Shown one piece after another: positions 34,812 through 46,189 of a stretch of 64,000 nt of DNA. This DNA is from Diospyros lotus (lineage: Eukaryota > Streptophyta > Magnoliopsida > Ericales > Ebenaceae): the NCBI RefSeq assembly GCF_014633365.1, contig NC_068344.1, forward strand, positions 16,073,669 to 16,137,668. Reading direction: 5' to 3'. A program made the position numbers and the translations under genes. The notes beneath the pieces are model-generated. The model searched no databases. It saw only the letters and a program-made list of their open reading frames with translations, and was not told the DNA's origin. How positions within the stretch are numbered: the first letter of the stretch is position 1; each line of letters opens with the position of its first letter.

Positions 34812-37800
34812 TGTTGTTGCCAAACTACAACAATTAAATTTATTTGTCTTGGAATCATCCAAAGTAGAGTCCTTCATTGAAGTTGAGGATCCAAGATGTC
34901 GATAATCGATGAGAAATGCTAACTATTGTAGTATCAATGCAAGGGTTTAACCGGATTCTCAAAACTTTTTCGAAAAACTAATAAAATGGCAGCGAAAACA
35001 TAAACCAAAAATGCCCTTGCAAGACTCGTTTCGATGTCCATATACTATTCAAAACTAAACCATGCCATAGGGGGTTTAGTAGGTATACCTTTCAACTCTT
35101 GAAGGCCGATTTAGAAGCTGAAATGCTCTCGGTGGCAGCAACTCCTTGCTCCAAACAACTCTCGAACAAAATTTTGGTTAGACCGAATCGACTCCTGAAG
35201 ACACAGGAGGCCTAGTCAATCCACGCCCCAACGAATGGTCGAATCCCAACACTCTCTCTTTGTGCTAGACAGAGAGAGTAAGGGAGATTAAAGGCTGGAA
35301 TGAAAATGGGTTCTAAATCAATGGGGCTTCTCAAGCTTGATAGTCTAACTATCAAGAACAATAGCTACAATAGCTATGAGGAAGCAATGGGAGTAATGGA
35401 AGAATGCTAATTAGAGAGGATTTAGGCTTTCTAGGGTGAGAAGGATTCAGGCTAGGTTTTTGGGAGAAATCAGAATGCAACAACACTCACATTTCGTCTC
35501 TTATTTTGCTTATATATCAAAATACCCAAAACCATAGCAACCCAAATTCTCTCATAACGGACAAGGGACATGCAAATTGAGCTGGGGTATGGAGGAAACA
35601 GAAGGATGCACGCGTTCATTCGCCCTCACCACGTGTCCTAGCTTTCAGTTGCAAAAGATGACAAAAAGATCATGCATTCATGACCCTTTGAACAGGACCG
35701 GTCGATCGCTCAAAAAGAGTTGTTGACCGTTTCTCTCAAAACCGATCGACCGATTCCTCAGGCTGTCGACTATTTTGGCCCCTTCATCCAAAGTTTCCAG
35801 AAATTGCATCTAGGCTCACTATTAACTCTTAATAGCACTTTCATTATCTCATAATGACACTATGACCCTCGTTAACTCTTAACAATATACCTGTCAACCC
35901 TTGATGATTGCTTCTTATTAATTAAATCGTTGAACCTGATCCGTTAACTCTTAACGATAACGTCATTAACTCTTAATGACGATTTCAGCCTTAATCGCTT
36001 AGTCAACCATCACATCCGGATATGCATGTGATCTTTTAAGCTCACTATTAAGTAACAATCAGGACACGTTAAACTCTTTGACTTTGACCAAACACTTTTG
36101 GTCTATAACAAGGATCTTTCCATCTCCTCAAAGTACCCTGAAAGACTATGAGTGACAACTAGCATTATGTCAGGGCGATCCTACCAGTAATGAAGTTTTA
36201 CTCCAGAACAGAACCTATTTGGGCTTCCAATTCCTGTGTACTATAATCCCTCCATCCATTATAATCCCAATCGAGTGAGAGTCATGGACTAATCAAACTC
36301 ACTAACTCAATGACTTTGCCAAAATTAGTGTGGTGAGATTGAGACGACACATCGAAACTCTTTCTGACATTGGAACACTTTCCAATCAAGTGTACCATGG
36401 TTAGGGGTTTCTATAATCAAGACCACCACTAATCGCATAGGATATTTACCTCACATCGGAGGTCGATGGATCTCATTAGCAATCACCTACCTCCATGTGC
36501 CACTACATAGGGACCACATTGCACATCTCCCACCCGATAACCAGATGATCCTTAGCAACGGCAAATCCCCAGCACCGACACATGAGACAACTGTCTTGGC
36601 TCCGATCAAAGGACCAGTAACACAATCGAAGCCTGTGATAAATAATAGATCCTCTAAGCCATGTGATCTATCACGTGCGTCATATTCAGTAAGTGTTCCA
36701 CTAACACCTACCCATATGTATACTATATCCACCTCATGGATTATGGAATGGGACTCACCATCCTTTATCATTAGCATCTCATACTAATCAAAGATAGTAT
36801 CCCATGTGCCAGTCCATACTCGACTAATCGTACTCCTCATCTGAGAAGTCTAAGGACTGAGAATAACCATTAAGATATCCTTATTACAAAAGTCAATTGT
36901 CACATATTCTTAACACTTAAGAATACGACCTTCAATAAGAAATCTAAGGACTCATTCATATATAATGATTGGAGAACTATGAATAAAGATATTACCTCAA
37001 ATATGAAAACATATTTTATTACATATTGCAAAAATTACATCATTAGTCCCTTAAATATAAATGCCAGATGACATCTAAGTCTAGCATTAGGGTACTAACA
37101 CTAACATTGGCAAGGTCAACTAGATCTGGATCGGGTCGGAGTTGTAGTCTTAAAAGGTTCAATCTGTAAGAACTTGGATGAAGGGTTTTCGGGACTATGT
37201 TCCTGAACAAGCCTTCGGGGAAATGATGGACGGGGCACTTGATGAGTCTTCGGGAAGGTGAGCCCTTTAAGACTTTAGGGAGGTAAGCCTTTCAGGTCTT
37301 TAGGGAGCACGAATTTTCCTTAACCTACGAGCATAAAGGACATCATAAAGGCACGCAGGAACTCCCCCACGTGGGCCCTTTGATGCCTAAGTCAGACAAT
37401 AGTCTGAGAAGTATGTCCAAACGTATACAAATGCATGTCCAATGTATATAGCATGTAAGTGTTCAAGTGTCGCAAAGAGTGGGATGGGAGTAGGTTCCTA
37501 ATGGGTTTTAGAGAGAGAAAGAGTCGAGTCCAAATGATTCCAAAAAGATTCATTTGCCATGAAAAGGGCAAATATTTATAGACAATAGGTGGGACCCATG
37601 GTCAAGTCCAAAGACTCTTTCAGGGAGCACGATTAGAGAGGTTGGAAGGCCTGGAGACGACTTCAGGGTAAGGCCCCAATGGCTGTCTTTAGGTGGTCAC
37701 AAAGAGAGCTTCGGGGCCACCAGGTGGCTTTGATCCAGGAGACTCGAAGGATATCATTGGACTTGTGCAAAATGGATAGGCCAGACCATCTCGGGGTTCG

Positions 37801-37893
37801 GGGGCCCGAGAGGCTATCGTCTATGAGATTCTCTGAGGAAGAACTCATTGAGGAGATGTTTAAGACTTAGGCAATTTTAGGGCACCCACAACA
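34812..37893 (-). repeat. G1 5' LTR, split by F2
   Basis: 34812-34906 and 37109-37893 together match the 3' LTR at 14699-15566. A minus-strand TATA box (aaatatttatag) lies at about 37565-37576. F2 interrupts it about 95 bp from the 3' end of the LTR. Confidence 0.88.
34907..37108 (-). mobile_element. F-family LTR F2 inside the G1 5' LTR
   Basis: The right end gtactaacactaaca (LTR start on the minus strand) and left part gtcgataatcgatgag lie inside G1 LTR sequence that resumes at ttggcaaggtc. The TSD is not clear. A minus-strand TATA box (cttatatatc) is at about 35509-35518. Typical F phrases are gttaactcttaacg (35875-35960) and caatcaggacacgttaa (36055). A cluster of palindromic gtcgatcg/gatcgaccg motifs lies at 35698-35775. 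It preserves the intact version of the site where G1 inserted in F0 (gacattgg...ctttccaatca, about 36368-36395). No coding sequence. Confidence 0.8.
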
Positions 37894-38525
37894 CTTTCCA
37901 ATCACACTCACCCTGACCAAGTGATTTCTAATCACAACCAACTTAGATTATATAGGATGGTCACCCCCATCCAATGGAGGTCAATGGATCCCATCAACGA
38001 GAATTTGCCTCCATACACCACTATACAAACACATAGAGAGCATCCCCACCTCTTACACTGGATGGTTCCGTGTAACGAAAAATCCCTGTCACTAGTGCTC
38101 AAGATAACTCTGTCGATTCCGATCAAAGGACCAAATACAATGAGAACTAACAACATATCAATAATCCTCCAAACTATGTGATATGTCGCATACATCACAT
38201 TCAGTGGATGTTCATCTAACACCACTCACAATTCTACTATATGCATCTCATGCAATGTGGCATATGACTCACCACCCCATTACCATCAGCATCTCATGCT
38301 AATAAATGATAGTAGACCATGTGCCGGTCCATAATCAATAAACCATATTCCCCTTTAGAAAAATTTGAGGACCATGAATTCCTTTAGGAAATCTTGAACT
38401 AAAGATCCTCATCTCATTATTCTTAACTCTCAAGAATAATATCTCTACCAAGAAATCTAGGGACTAATTCATAAGGATAAGATGGAGAGTATGAATGAAG
38501 ATTTGACCTTTCATTGATTATCAAG
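37894..38525 (-). mobile_element. F-family LTR F0, segment 3 (5' part)
   Basis: Continues F0 to the right of G1 and matches F2 at 36385-37000 (gtcaatggatccca, cgattccgatcaaaggacc, gactcaccaccccatt). It ends where G2 inserts, at tcaag (38521-38525). Confidence 0.75.
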
Positions 38526-38634
38526 TGTTGTTACCAAAATACAACAATCTATTTTTTTTTTTTTTTTTGTGGGAGAATACAACGTGTGCGGTCGAGCACG
38601 GGATTCTCGAGAGTGAAGGGTCTTATGAGTATCG

Positions 38635-38740
38635 AGGATCCTAAGAGTCTTGAGGGTCTTGAGAGCCTTGAGAGTTTTGAGAGTCCTAAGGGTCACCAAA
38701 GTGGCTTGAGAGTCTCGTCACCAAGTGTTTCGAGAGTCTC
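38635..38740. repeat. Degenerate short repeat (cttgagagt)
   Basis: Variants of gagtcttgagggtcttgag recur every 9-18 bp in the G2 leader. Confidence 0.7.
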
Positions 38741-40050
38741 ATCTCCTTTGAAGCTCATCGTTCTTCCTTTTTAACTCTTTGTAATTCTATTTGAGCTTCT
38801 CAAAATCTGTCAACAGGTTTCTTTTAGGAACTAACGATTATCCAAGGGAATTTTAATCCTAGATTATCGATCCCATAGGTGGAGCCTGTTGTCCCTGCCT
38901 TATGATATGTTCCCTAAGTTCTACGAGGTACACTTCCCCTTGCTCCAATGCTCCCCTAACCCTTATTCTAGCAATCGGGTCCTCTCCTAGATAAAAGCAT
39001 CTCCTGAATGCACTTCCTCATTCACATGAGTCTCTAAGGGTTGGGGTGCCAAGAGGTAGACCTAGCTAGGATTGTAATGACGCATGTTTAGGTCTAAGCA
39101 TTTCTTTGAGCTTGATTAGTTGGGTTACCTAGGCCAGCAGATCTTTTTATCCTTACCATACTATCTTGGCTTCTTGTCTAGTTTCCCACAAATAACGCTA
39201 AATTGTTGTTGTCAAAAATACAACAGTTAGATTTTATGTTGCGAGACCAACTATTGAAAGTAATTGAGCTTAGTGTCTAGAGAAACAAGGTTGCCATAAG
39301 AACGAGACTGCCTTAGGGATGTCAGTGCCTCTAGGATGTATGTACTGCAAGGATATTACCACAAGGAATGTTGTTGCAAAGGTGTTGATAAAATAATGAT
39401 GTTTCTAGAAGGATGTTGCCATAGGGAAAATTGTTGAAATAAAGATGTTGCCACAAGGAAAGATGTTACGGCAAGAATGTTGCCGCAAGGGAGGTTGCCT
39501 CAAGGATTAAGCTCCTTATCAAGAGAAATGATGCTTTCCATAAGGATCCTCCATTCCACTATTGATACTCACAAAAAGGGTTAGAAGGATCTCAAGAATC
39601 CTCGCTCGCGATAACCCTCTAATGCTTAAGTCAGTACTAGACATAGATAATTTCCAATGAAAAATAGTCAGAATGCAATCTGTGTGTTTAGATTTTATTG
39701 AATGTAGAAGTCCTTTTTTGTGTCCTGTAGTTGGGTATTTATAGGGCACAATTCGCAAGGATACTAAATGCTGACACGTGTCAGTTGCTGAGAGGAAGCC
39801 TTGGTCTTGCTGAGATGAGGCCTTTGTCGTAAGACCCATTATGCTGGAAGAACCATATTACCGCAAGGATTATTGGCCGCAAGTACCTTAATCGTGACAA
39901 AGGCCTATGCCACAAGGACCACCATGCGATGAGCATGTGCTACAAGGACCAACCATACCGCAAAGCCCTTAGCCACAAGGCTATTTTGCCACAAGGCCTT
40001 ATCTGTCGCAAGCCTTCTTTTGTTGCAAGCCTTCTCTACCTTGGGCTAAT

Positions 40051-42029
40051 TGACTGTACTCTCACCCTGCAATTAAAACACAATAAAAATAAATCATAAT
40101 AAAATTTTATATATTTTTTTTTATTTTGGTGAGAGGTTTATACTCGCTAGTGTACGAGTGCAGTTGTAGTCTAAATTTAAATTTATATTTTCTGGATGAA
40201 TCCAGGTCGTCCACTGAGAGATTTATTTATGGTAAAAGAAAAAGAATGTCACACACACGTACACACATTTGGACAAATTGGCAACAAGGTTTTTTTTATG
40301 GTTTTATTTTTTAGACAACAGATACTAGGAAATAAATTAAGGCAGTAATTGAAATAAATACTTAAAGTGAGAATATAAAATTGGATAGTACTTGAGTTAA
40401 GACAATTTCAGTGCCAACTCATTGATTCCCAAATTTTAACAGATAAGGTTAGTAACATTAATTTAATTTCAGATATGAGGGTTTGTTATTAAATGCAATT
40501 AGAGATTATGATAGTTCTAGTTTAAGCAATCCCCATACATGATATGTGAGATTCTAATTTAAGCAACTACCATAAATCCAATTACAATTAATATACAAGA
40601 CAACTAAATTAATCATCCGGGTTTGGGTATGATAGCGTTTCCAGTTCTAGTAACTCTCATGCGTGACATGAAAGCTCTAAGTTAGGCTTACGCTCCAATC
40701 CAAACCTAGTGATTTCTCAATAATTAAGATACACTCATACTGAAATTTAAATTAATGTTACTCATTTAAAGCGCAGCTTTCTTTGGGAATCATTGGCGTT
40801 GGACACTGTCCTTGCCTTAACCCAAGATTAGATTTAGCTACTCATTTTCATTTAAAAGTTAATTGATATGAATTTAAACGACGTAATTTAAATAACAGAA
40901 TTTAAATGACAAGAATTAAAATAGCAGAAACTAACCAGCCATTTAGGCGGTGAACAATTAAATGACAAGAATTAAAATTACAGAAATTTAAAGACATCAA
41001 CTAACCGGCCATTTAGGTGGTGGATAATTAAAATACAATAATTAAAATTACAGAAATTTAAAAGCATAAATTAACCGGCCATTTAGGCGGTGAATAATAA
41101 AGTAACAATAAATGACATAAGAATTTAAAAGAAGAAAGAAAGGAAGTAAGATCACAAGAGAAAATAATAAAGAAAATGAGAGAGAGCAAAAGCAATTCTC
41201 AAAGAGATAATTCTAAGGAAATAACTAAACTTTGATTCAAGAATAATAATCACACTTACAAATGCAATCAAGTGAGCTATTTATAGGCCACAAGATGTAA
41301 TACAAACCACACAATTTCAATTATTCAATTAGACATAATTATATCTAATGGGCACTCACACACTTAAAGTTAAATGGATTTTAGCTATAATACACACCTA
41401 ATATTTAATGGATTTTAGCTAAAATACATACCTAATAAAGCACTCATAAAGTTAAATGGATTTTAGCTATAATATCCACCTAATAGTTAAATGGATTTTA
41501 GCTAAAAAAACACACCTAATAAAGCTCTCACATAAAAAATAAAAATAGATTTCTATAAATTAGTTTTTTAAACTTCATTAGGATTAAAAATAATTCTTGG
41601 GCCTTCTCCAAATAATATCTTTCATGGGTTGCTCAAATTGGGCTTTAATTCTTCATGGGCTTGAATTCTTTATGGGCTTGAATTCTTCATGAACTTGAAT
41701 TCTTCATTCCTAAAAACAAAATAATAATAATAATTTAATGTTATTAATAAATTATATATATTATATATATATATATTACACATGGCACATATATATATTA
41801 GATTATATTATATATATTACATACATGCATATAATGATGTATATGTATTATATATAATTTGATATCTTATTCATTTTTAAATTTTACTTTATAACTTCAT
41901 TTCATTCATTTTTTGATTTAAACTTGCATATAACCATAAAATATATATTAATATCTAATTTAAGTCATTTTTAAGATCAAAAGAAGGTTGTAATTATAAC
42001 AAATTTTTTACAAAATTAACCACTAATCA
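40051..42029 (-). repeat. H 3' LTR (full length)
   Basis: Contains a minus-strand TATA box (ctatttatag, 41277-41286), a three-copy repeat of about 72 bp around ccatttaggcggtg (about 40930-41100), and a repeat of about 35 bp around ttaaatggattttagct (about 41370-41510). Confidence 0.88.
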
Positions 42030-43687
42030 TACCCCAAACTTAAACATTGCTAGTCCCTTAGCAATCAGACTATACACATGCCAAACTTTATTCACAATAA
42101 CTGTATGAATGTAAAAATTTCAAATTCGAAACCGAAATGCATAAAATTGAATAAATAATTTAGCATTTTAAATTAGATTTTCGGTTAAAGGTCATACAAT
42201 CTCAGGAATAGCAATTAGGATAACCAACACACAGACTTACTCCCTCGAAGTTTTGACTTCAAATCTCACTATGGATTTTCTCTCCAATAAAAAGGATTCC
42301 TCAAGTGTACACACAAGGGGGTGCACCGTTATAAGAGTAAATGCAGAACAAGTTCAAAACTCAGTGCCATCCCAAATACAAGGAACGTATTTTCATGAAA
42401 GAACAAGGAAATTGACATAACTTCATGATTGGAATAATGCTCTAGATGAGTAACTTCTGAATTTAAACATGATTCCCTAGTCCAAACTCGAATTCTGAGA
42501 TCACATGATTTATAGCATCAAAAGGGACCAGACTGGGTTGTAATGGGGCTATAAGGTTAATACGAGTTGTCAAAGAAAATGTAGATTGTGCAAAGGGTGT
42601 GTCGGGATATATATATATATATATTTAGCATTTATTTTGAAACAATTATGCTGAATAGCTAAGAGAAATTGCCCCCTTTTTTTTCACCTTTTTTTTTTCT
42701 TTTTTTTTTCTTTTTTTTCTTTTTTTCTTCCTTTTTTTTTTTATTTTTTTTCTTTAAATATGAAAATAGATAGACAGATTAATTCCCAAAAACACACCAG
42801 GTTGGTCAAAATACATATGGTTTTGGGAAAACGAGGGTAGCGAAGGAAGTTGTACTACAAATGGCTCAAATGGGCTACCAAAGGAGATTAATTTAAAGAA
42901 AGAAAAAGGTTTAATAAGCTCAAAATGAAAGAAATTGATCCCTCTATCATGTTTCTACAAAACGATGATACTCAGTCATCTAATTCAGAGTTTGAAACCA
43001 GTCAAACTTATCCGTTATCATATTAGACATTCAAAGCGAATTGATGTTTTGAAGCCATTGAAAAGATAAGATAAACAATAAAGCATATTTAGAGTAAGTG
43101 TTATTTCACTCAGAATTAACGGTTATTAGGCTCAAACACTCACTTAGGTAATAGTCTCCACTTTTGTTGAGAGATCATACAGTGTACTAATAAGCTAATT
43201 ACTGTTGCCTTTGACTTTATGACCGATAATCAATTTTTAAATTTTGAATCTTTGATGAATGCAAATTACTTATTCTAATGAATATACGTTTTCAAATAAG
43301 AAATCAATGCATTCATGTTTTGTATTGCAAACTTAACCGGCTATCAGTGCATAACTTCAAAACTTTAGGAATAGCGTTATTTAAAACACAAATTTTGATT
43401 TTGTTTTTTTTTTAATAAGAGCAGATAAAGATAATCAATTCACACAAGACTACAAACTAGCAATAGGAAACTCACAGTTAAATATGAACCAGATAATTCA
43501 TAACTAAACCTTACACCCCCCAACTTGAATTGCAGTAATAAATTAGGGTTGTTAAAAATACCTGTAACTCCACAAGTCCATTTTGCTGTGAACTACTAAA
43601 ACTTAAATAACAAATGAGCACACCATATATATATATTTATATTTTCATATCAAAATAAAAATTGATGCAAGTCATAAGATAAAAAAA
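42030..43687 (-). other. H internal region, noncoding
   Basis: No reading frame of note. It starts with the polypurine tract, has a long T-rich (CT-interrupted) stretch at about 42677-42755, and a second PPT-like purine run on the minus strand (ttggggggtgtaagg, about 43510-43524). The second run hints at a composite internal region. Confidence 0.6.
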
Positions 43688-43865
43688 ATGCGTCTCAAGA
43701 GTACAAAAAGTACTCCTTACTCAGCCATCTTATCAAAGACTTTATCCAACAACATTCCACAGTTTTTTTTTTTTTAAAGAACACAACCAAGAAAAATCCT
43801 GCAAGTTGTACAATAACTAGATGCGTCTCAAGAGTACAAAAAGTACTCCTTACTCAGCCATCTTA
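43688..43865. repeat. Direct repeat of 43-45 bp with internal hairpin, 2 copies
   Basis: Copies at 43688-43732 and 43821-43865 share atgcgtctcaagagtac and agtactccttactcagcc almost exactly. Each includes a perfect gagtac / gtactc stem with a 5-base loop. They lie in the 3' flank of the LOG frame and end about 15 bp from its stop codon. Confidence 0.88.
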
Positions 43866-43879
43866 ATAAAGAGCATTTC

Positions 43880-44257
43880 TCACAATGATAAATCTAAATT
43901 AATCGGACCCCTTTGGCGCTTGTTACTAATTGCCTTAGACCAGTCTATCCGAGGCTCATGAGGATCGTACTGTGGAACATAAGCGTGTAATTTCTCTAGC
44001 AGCTTATCAATGGTGGATGCAGAAATAAGAATCTTTCTTGCTGAACGAGAAATTAACTGTTGGTCCACAGCCTGATCAAGAAAAGAGAGTAACCCATCGA
44101 AAAAATGGTTAACATTTAAAAGTCTAATGGGTTTGGTATGGAGATTACTCTTGGCCCAGGAGATTATACAAAAGATTTCTTCAAGTGTTCCAAAACCTCC
44201 TGGTAAAGCAATGAAGGCATCTGACTGATAAATCTTACAAGCCATGCGCTCAGACAT
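43880..44257 (-). pseudogene. LOG-family cytokinin phosphoribohydrolase, C-terminal fragment
   Basis: The 125-residue frame carries the LOG signature PGGFGTLEE at residues 19-27, preceded by SERMACK with the conserved arginine (residue 4). LOG enzymes release active cytokinin base from its riboside 5'-monophosphate in the cytosol. Plant LOGs are about 210-230 residues, so the first 85-100 residues with the nucleotide-binding start are missing. In-frame homology may extend about nine codons upstream to a stop near 44282. The frame is uninterrupted where plant LOG genes usually have introns, which suggests a processed copy. The C-terminus ends LDLSL. It lies in sense, downstream of the H 5' LTR TATA box. 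An intact frame does not make it active: a key domain is missing. Confidence 0.9.
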
Positions 44258-44290
44258 AGAAGTCGTTTCTATAAGTCGTTTCTACAGACT

Positions 44291-45980
44291 TTAAGGCAGT
44301 AATTGAAATAAATACTTAAAGTGAGAATATAAAATTGGATAGTACTTGAGTTAAGACAATTTCAGTGCCAACTCGTTGATTCCCAAATTTTAACAGATAA
44401 GGTTAGTAACATTAATTTAATTTCAGATATGAGGGTTTGTTATTAAATGCAATTAGAGATTATGATAGTTCTAGTTTAAGCAATCCCCATACATGATATG
44501 TGAGATTCTAATTTAAGCAACTACCATAAATCCAATTATAATTAATATACAAGACAACTAAATTAATCATCCGGGTTTGGGTATGATAGCGTTTCCAGTT
44601 CTAGTAACTCTCATGCGTGACATGAAAGCTCTAAGTTAGGCTTACGCTCCAATCCAAACCTAGTGATTTCTCAATAATTAAGATACACTCATACTAAAAT
44701 TTAAATTAATGTTACTCATTTAAAGCGCAGCTTTCTTTGGGAATCATTGGCGTTGGACACTGTCCTTGCCTTAACCCAAGATTAGATTTAGCTACTCATT
44801 TCCATTTAAAAGTTAATTGACATGAATTTAAACGACGTAATTTAAATAACAGAATTTAAATGACAAGAATTAAAATAGCAGAAACTAACCAGCCATTTAG
44901 GCGGTGAACAATTAAATGACAAGAATTAAAATTACATAAATTTAAAGACATCAACTAACCGGCCATTTAGGCGGTGGATAATTAAAAGACAATAATTAAA
45001 ATTACAGAAATTTAAAGGCATAAATTAACCGGCCATTTAGGTGATGAATAATAAAGTAACAATAAATGACATAAGAATTTAAAAGAAGAAAGAAATGAAG
45101 TAAGATCACAAGAGAAAATAATAAAGAAAATGAGAGAGAACAAAAGCAATTCTCAAAGAGATAATTCCAAGGAAATAACTAAACTTTGATTCAAGAATAA
45201 TAATCACACTTACAAACGCAATCAAGTGAGCTATTTATAGGCCACAAGATGCAATACAAACCACACAATTTCAATTATTCAATTAGACATAATTATATCT
45301 AATGGGCACTCACACACTTAAAGTTAAATGGATTTTAGCTATAATACACACCTAATATTAAATGGATTTTAGCTAAAATACATACCTAATAAAGCACTCA
45401 TAAAGTTAAATGGATTTTAGCTATAATATCCACCTAATAATTAAATGGATTTTAGCTAAAAAAAACACCTAATAAAGCTCTCACATAAAAAATAAAAATA
45501 GATTTCTATAAATTAGTTTTTTAATCTTCATTAGGATTAAAAATAATCCTTGGGCCTTCTCCAAATAATATCTTCCATGGGTTGCTCAAATTGGGCCTTA
45601 ATTCTTCATGGACTTGAATTCTTTATGGGTTTGAATTCTTAATGGACTTGAATTCTTCATTCCTAAAAAAATAATAATAATAATAATTTAATGTTATTAA
45701 TAAATTATATATTATATATATATATATTACACATGGCACATATATATATTAGATTATATTATATATATTACATACATGCATATAATGATGTATATGTATT
45801 ATATATAATTTGATATATTATTCATTTTTAAATTTTACTTTATAACTTCATTTCATTCATTTTTTGATTTAAACTTGCATATAACCATAAAATATATATT
45901 AATATCTAATTTAAGCCATTTTTAAGATCAAAAGATGGTTGTAATTATAACAATTTTTTTAGAAAATTAACCACTAATCA
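44291..45980 (-). repeat. H 5' LTR, truncated at its 3' end
   Basis: Matches 40337-42029 of the 3' LTR; the last 286 bp (U5 side) are absent and the sequence joins the LOG fragment about 33 bp upstream of its ATG. The joint contains a short duplication (agtcgtttcta twice, about 44261-44284). Confidence 0.88.
45231..45240 (-). promoter_or_regulatory. TATA box in H 5' LTR
   Basis: Minus-strand ctataaatag, matching the one in the 3' LTR. Transcription from here would run leftward through the rest of the LTR into the LOG fragment about 970 bp downstream. Confidence 0.6.
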
Positions 45981-46189
45981 CTAATCCATGATGAAATTCG
46001 ACCCTTGTCGCAAGTCACGCACATTGCATTAAGGCTCACTATCGTAAGCCTTTACTTGTGCCGAGATAACTTGTCTTAAGGCACACTATCACAAGCTCTA
46101 TTGGTGCAAAGATTATTTTCTTACCAAAAGATCATTTTTGCTTTAAAAAATGATATATTTTTTCCTCATAATTTTTTTGTAGGCAGTAC

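Larger units (their letters stand above)
14699..37893 (-). mobile_element. Ty3/Gypsy retrotransposon G1, decayed and multiply interrupted
   Basis: On the minus strand the order is 5' LTR (34812-37893, interrupted by F2), PBS, gag, protease, reverse transcriptase, RNase H, integrase, purine tract and 3' LTR (14699-15566). LTRs begin tgttgtgg and end ggcaacaaca-like on the minus strand. The TSD is ctttt/ctttc (14694-14698 and 37894-37898); the uninterrupted site can be read in F2 near 36355-36395. RT-integrase order gives Ty3/Gypsy; the sequence style (LLRCLxxxEA, YFTKWVE, MPFGLKNAGA) resembles plant RIRE2/Tat elements. Later insertions are F1, B1, A2, E2, D and F2. Net length without them is roughly 8-9 kb. 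Frameshifts, stops and catalytic substitutions show it is dead. Confidence 0.9.
40051..45980 (-). mobile_element. LTR element H (Tat-like) carrying a LOG gene fragment
   Basis: The perfect TSD ctaat (40046-40050 and 45981-45985) and TG/CA ends define the element. The 3' LTR is 40051-42029 (1979 bp). The 5' LTR is 44291-45980 and lacks the last 286 bp, so the PBS is gone. The shared 1.69 kb differ at roughly 30-35 sites by hand count (about 98% identity). The minus-strand polypurine tract aagtttggggta (42030-42041) abuts the 3' LTR. LTR phrases such as ctcgctagtgtacgag, gtcgtccactgagag and ggcgttggacactgtcc recall Tat/Ogre-type LTRs. No gag or pol is present. The internal 2.26 kb carries an intronless LOG fragment in sense orientation. 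Confidence 0.85.
38526..46185 (-). mobile_element. Gypsy element remnant G2 (host of H)
   Basis: A 27-bp piece of LTR end (tgttgttaccaaaatacaac, 38526-38551) followed by a T17 run replaces the left LTR. A leader region with a repeated cttgagagt phrase (38635-38740) and a decayed PBS follow. A second LTR end, tgttgttgtcaaaaatacaa, lies at 39204. The LTR continues, rich in cgcaagg/ccacaagg phrases, to 40050 and again from 45986 to about 46100-46185 beyond H. The order mirrors G1's PBS and LTR (ttcccacaaataacg next to the LTR end). Internal coding sequence has been lost. The right terminus is missing. Confidence 0.65.

Noticed and set aside
36487..36787. Overlapping 96-codon frames on both strands
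   Set aside because: They lie within the noncoding F2 LTR, have no domain, and are not kept in F0, F1 or F3.
40051..45980. Functional LOG gene
   Set aside because: The N-terminal third or more is missing, the surroundings are retroelement sequence, and no host promoter is seen; treated as a captured fragment.
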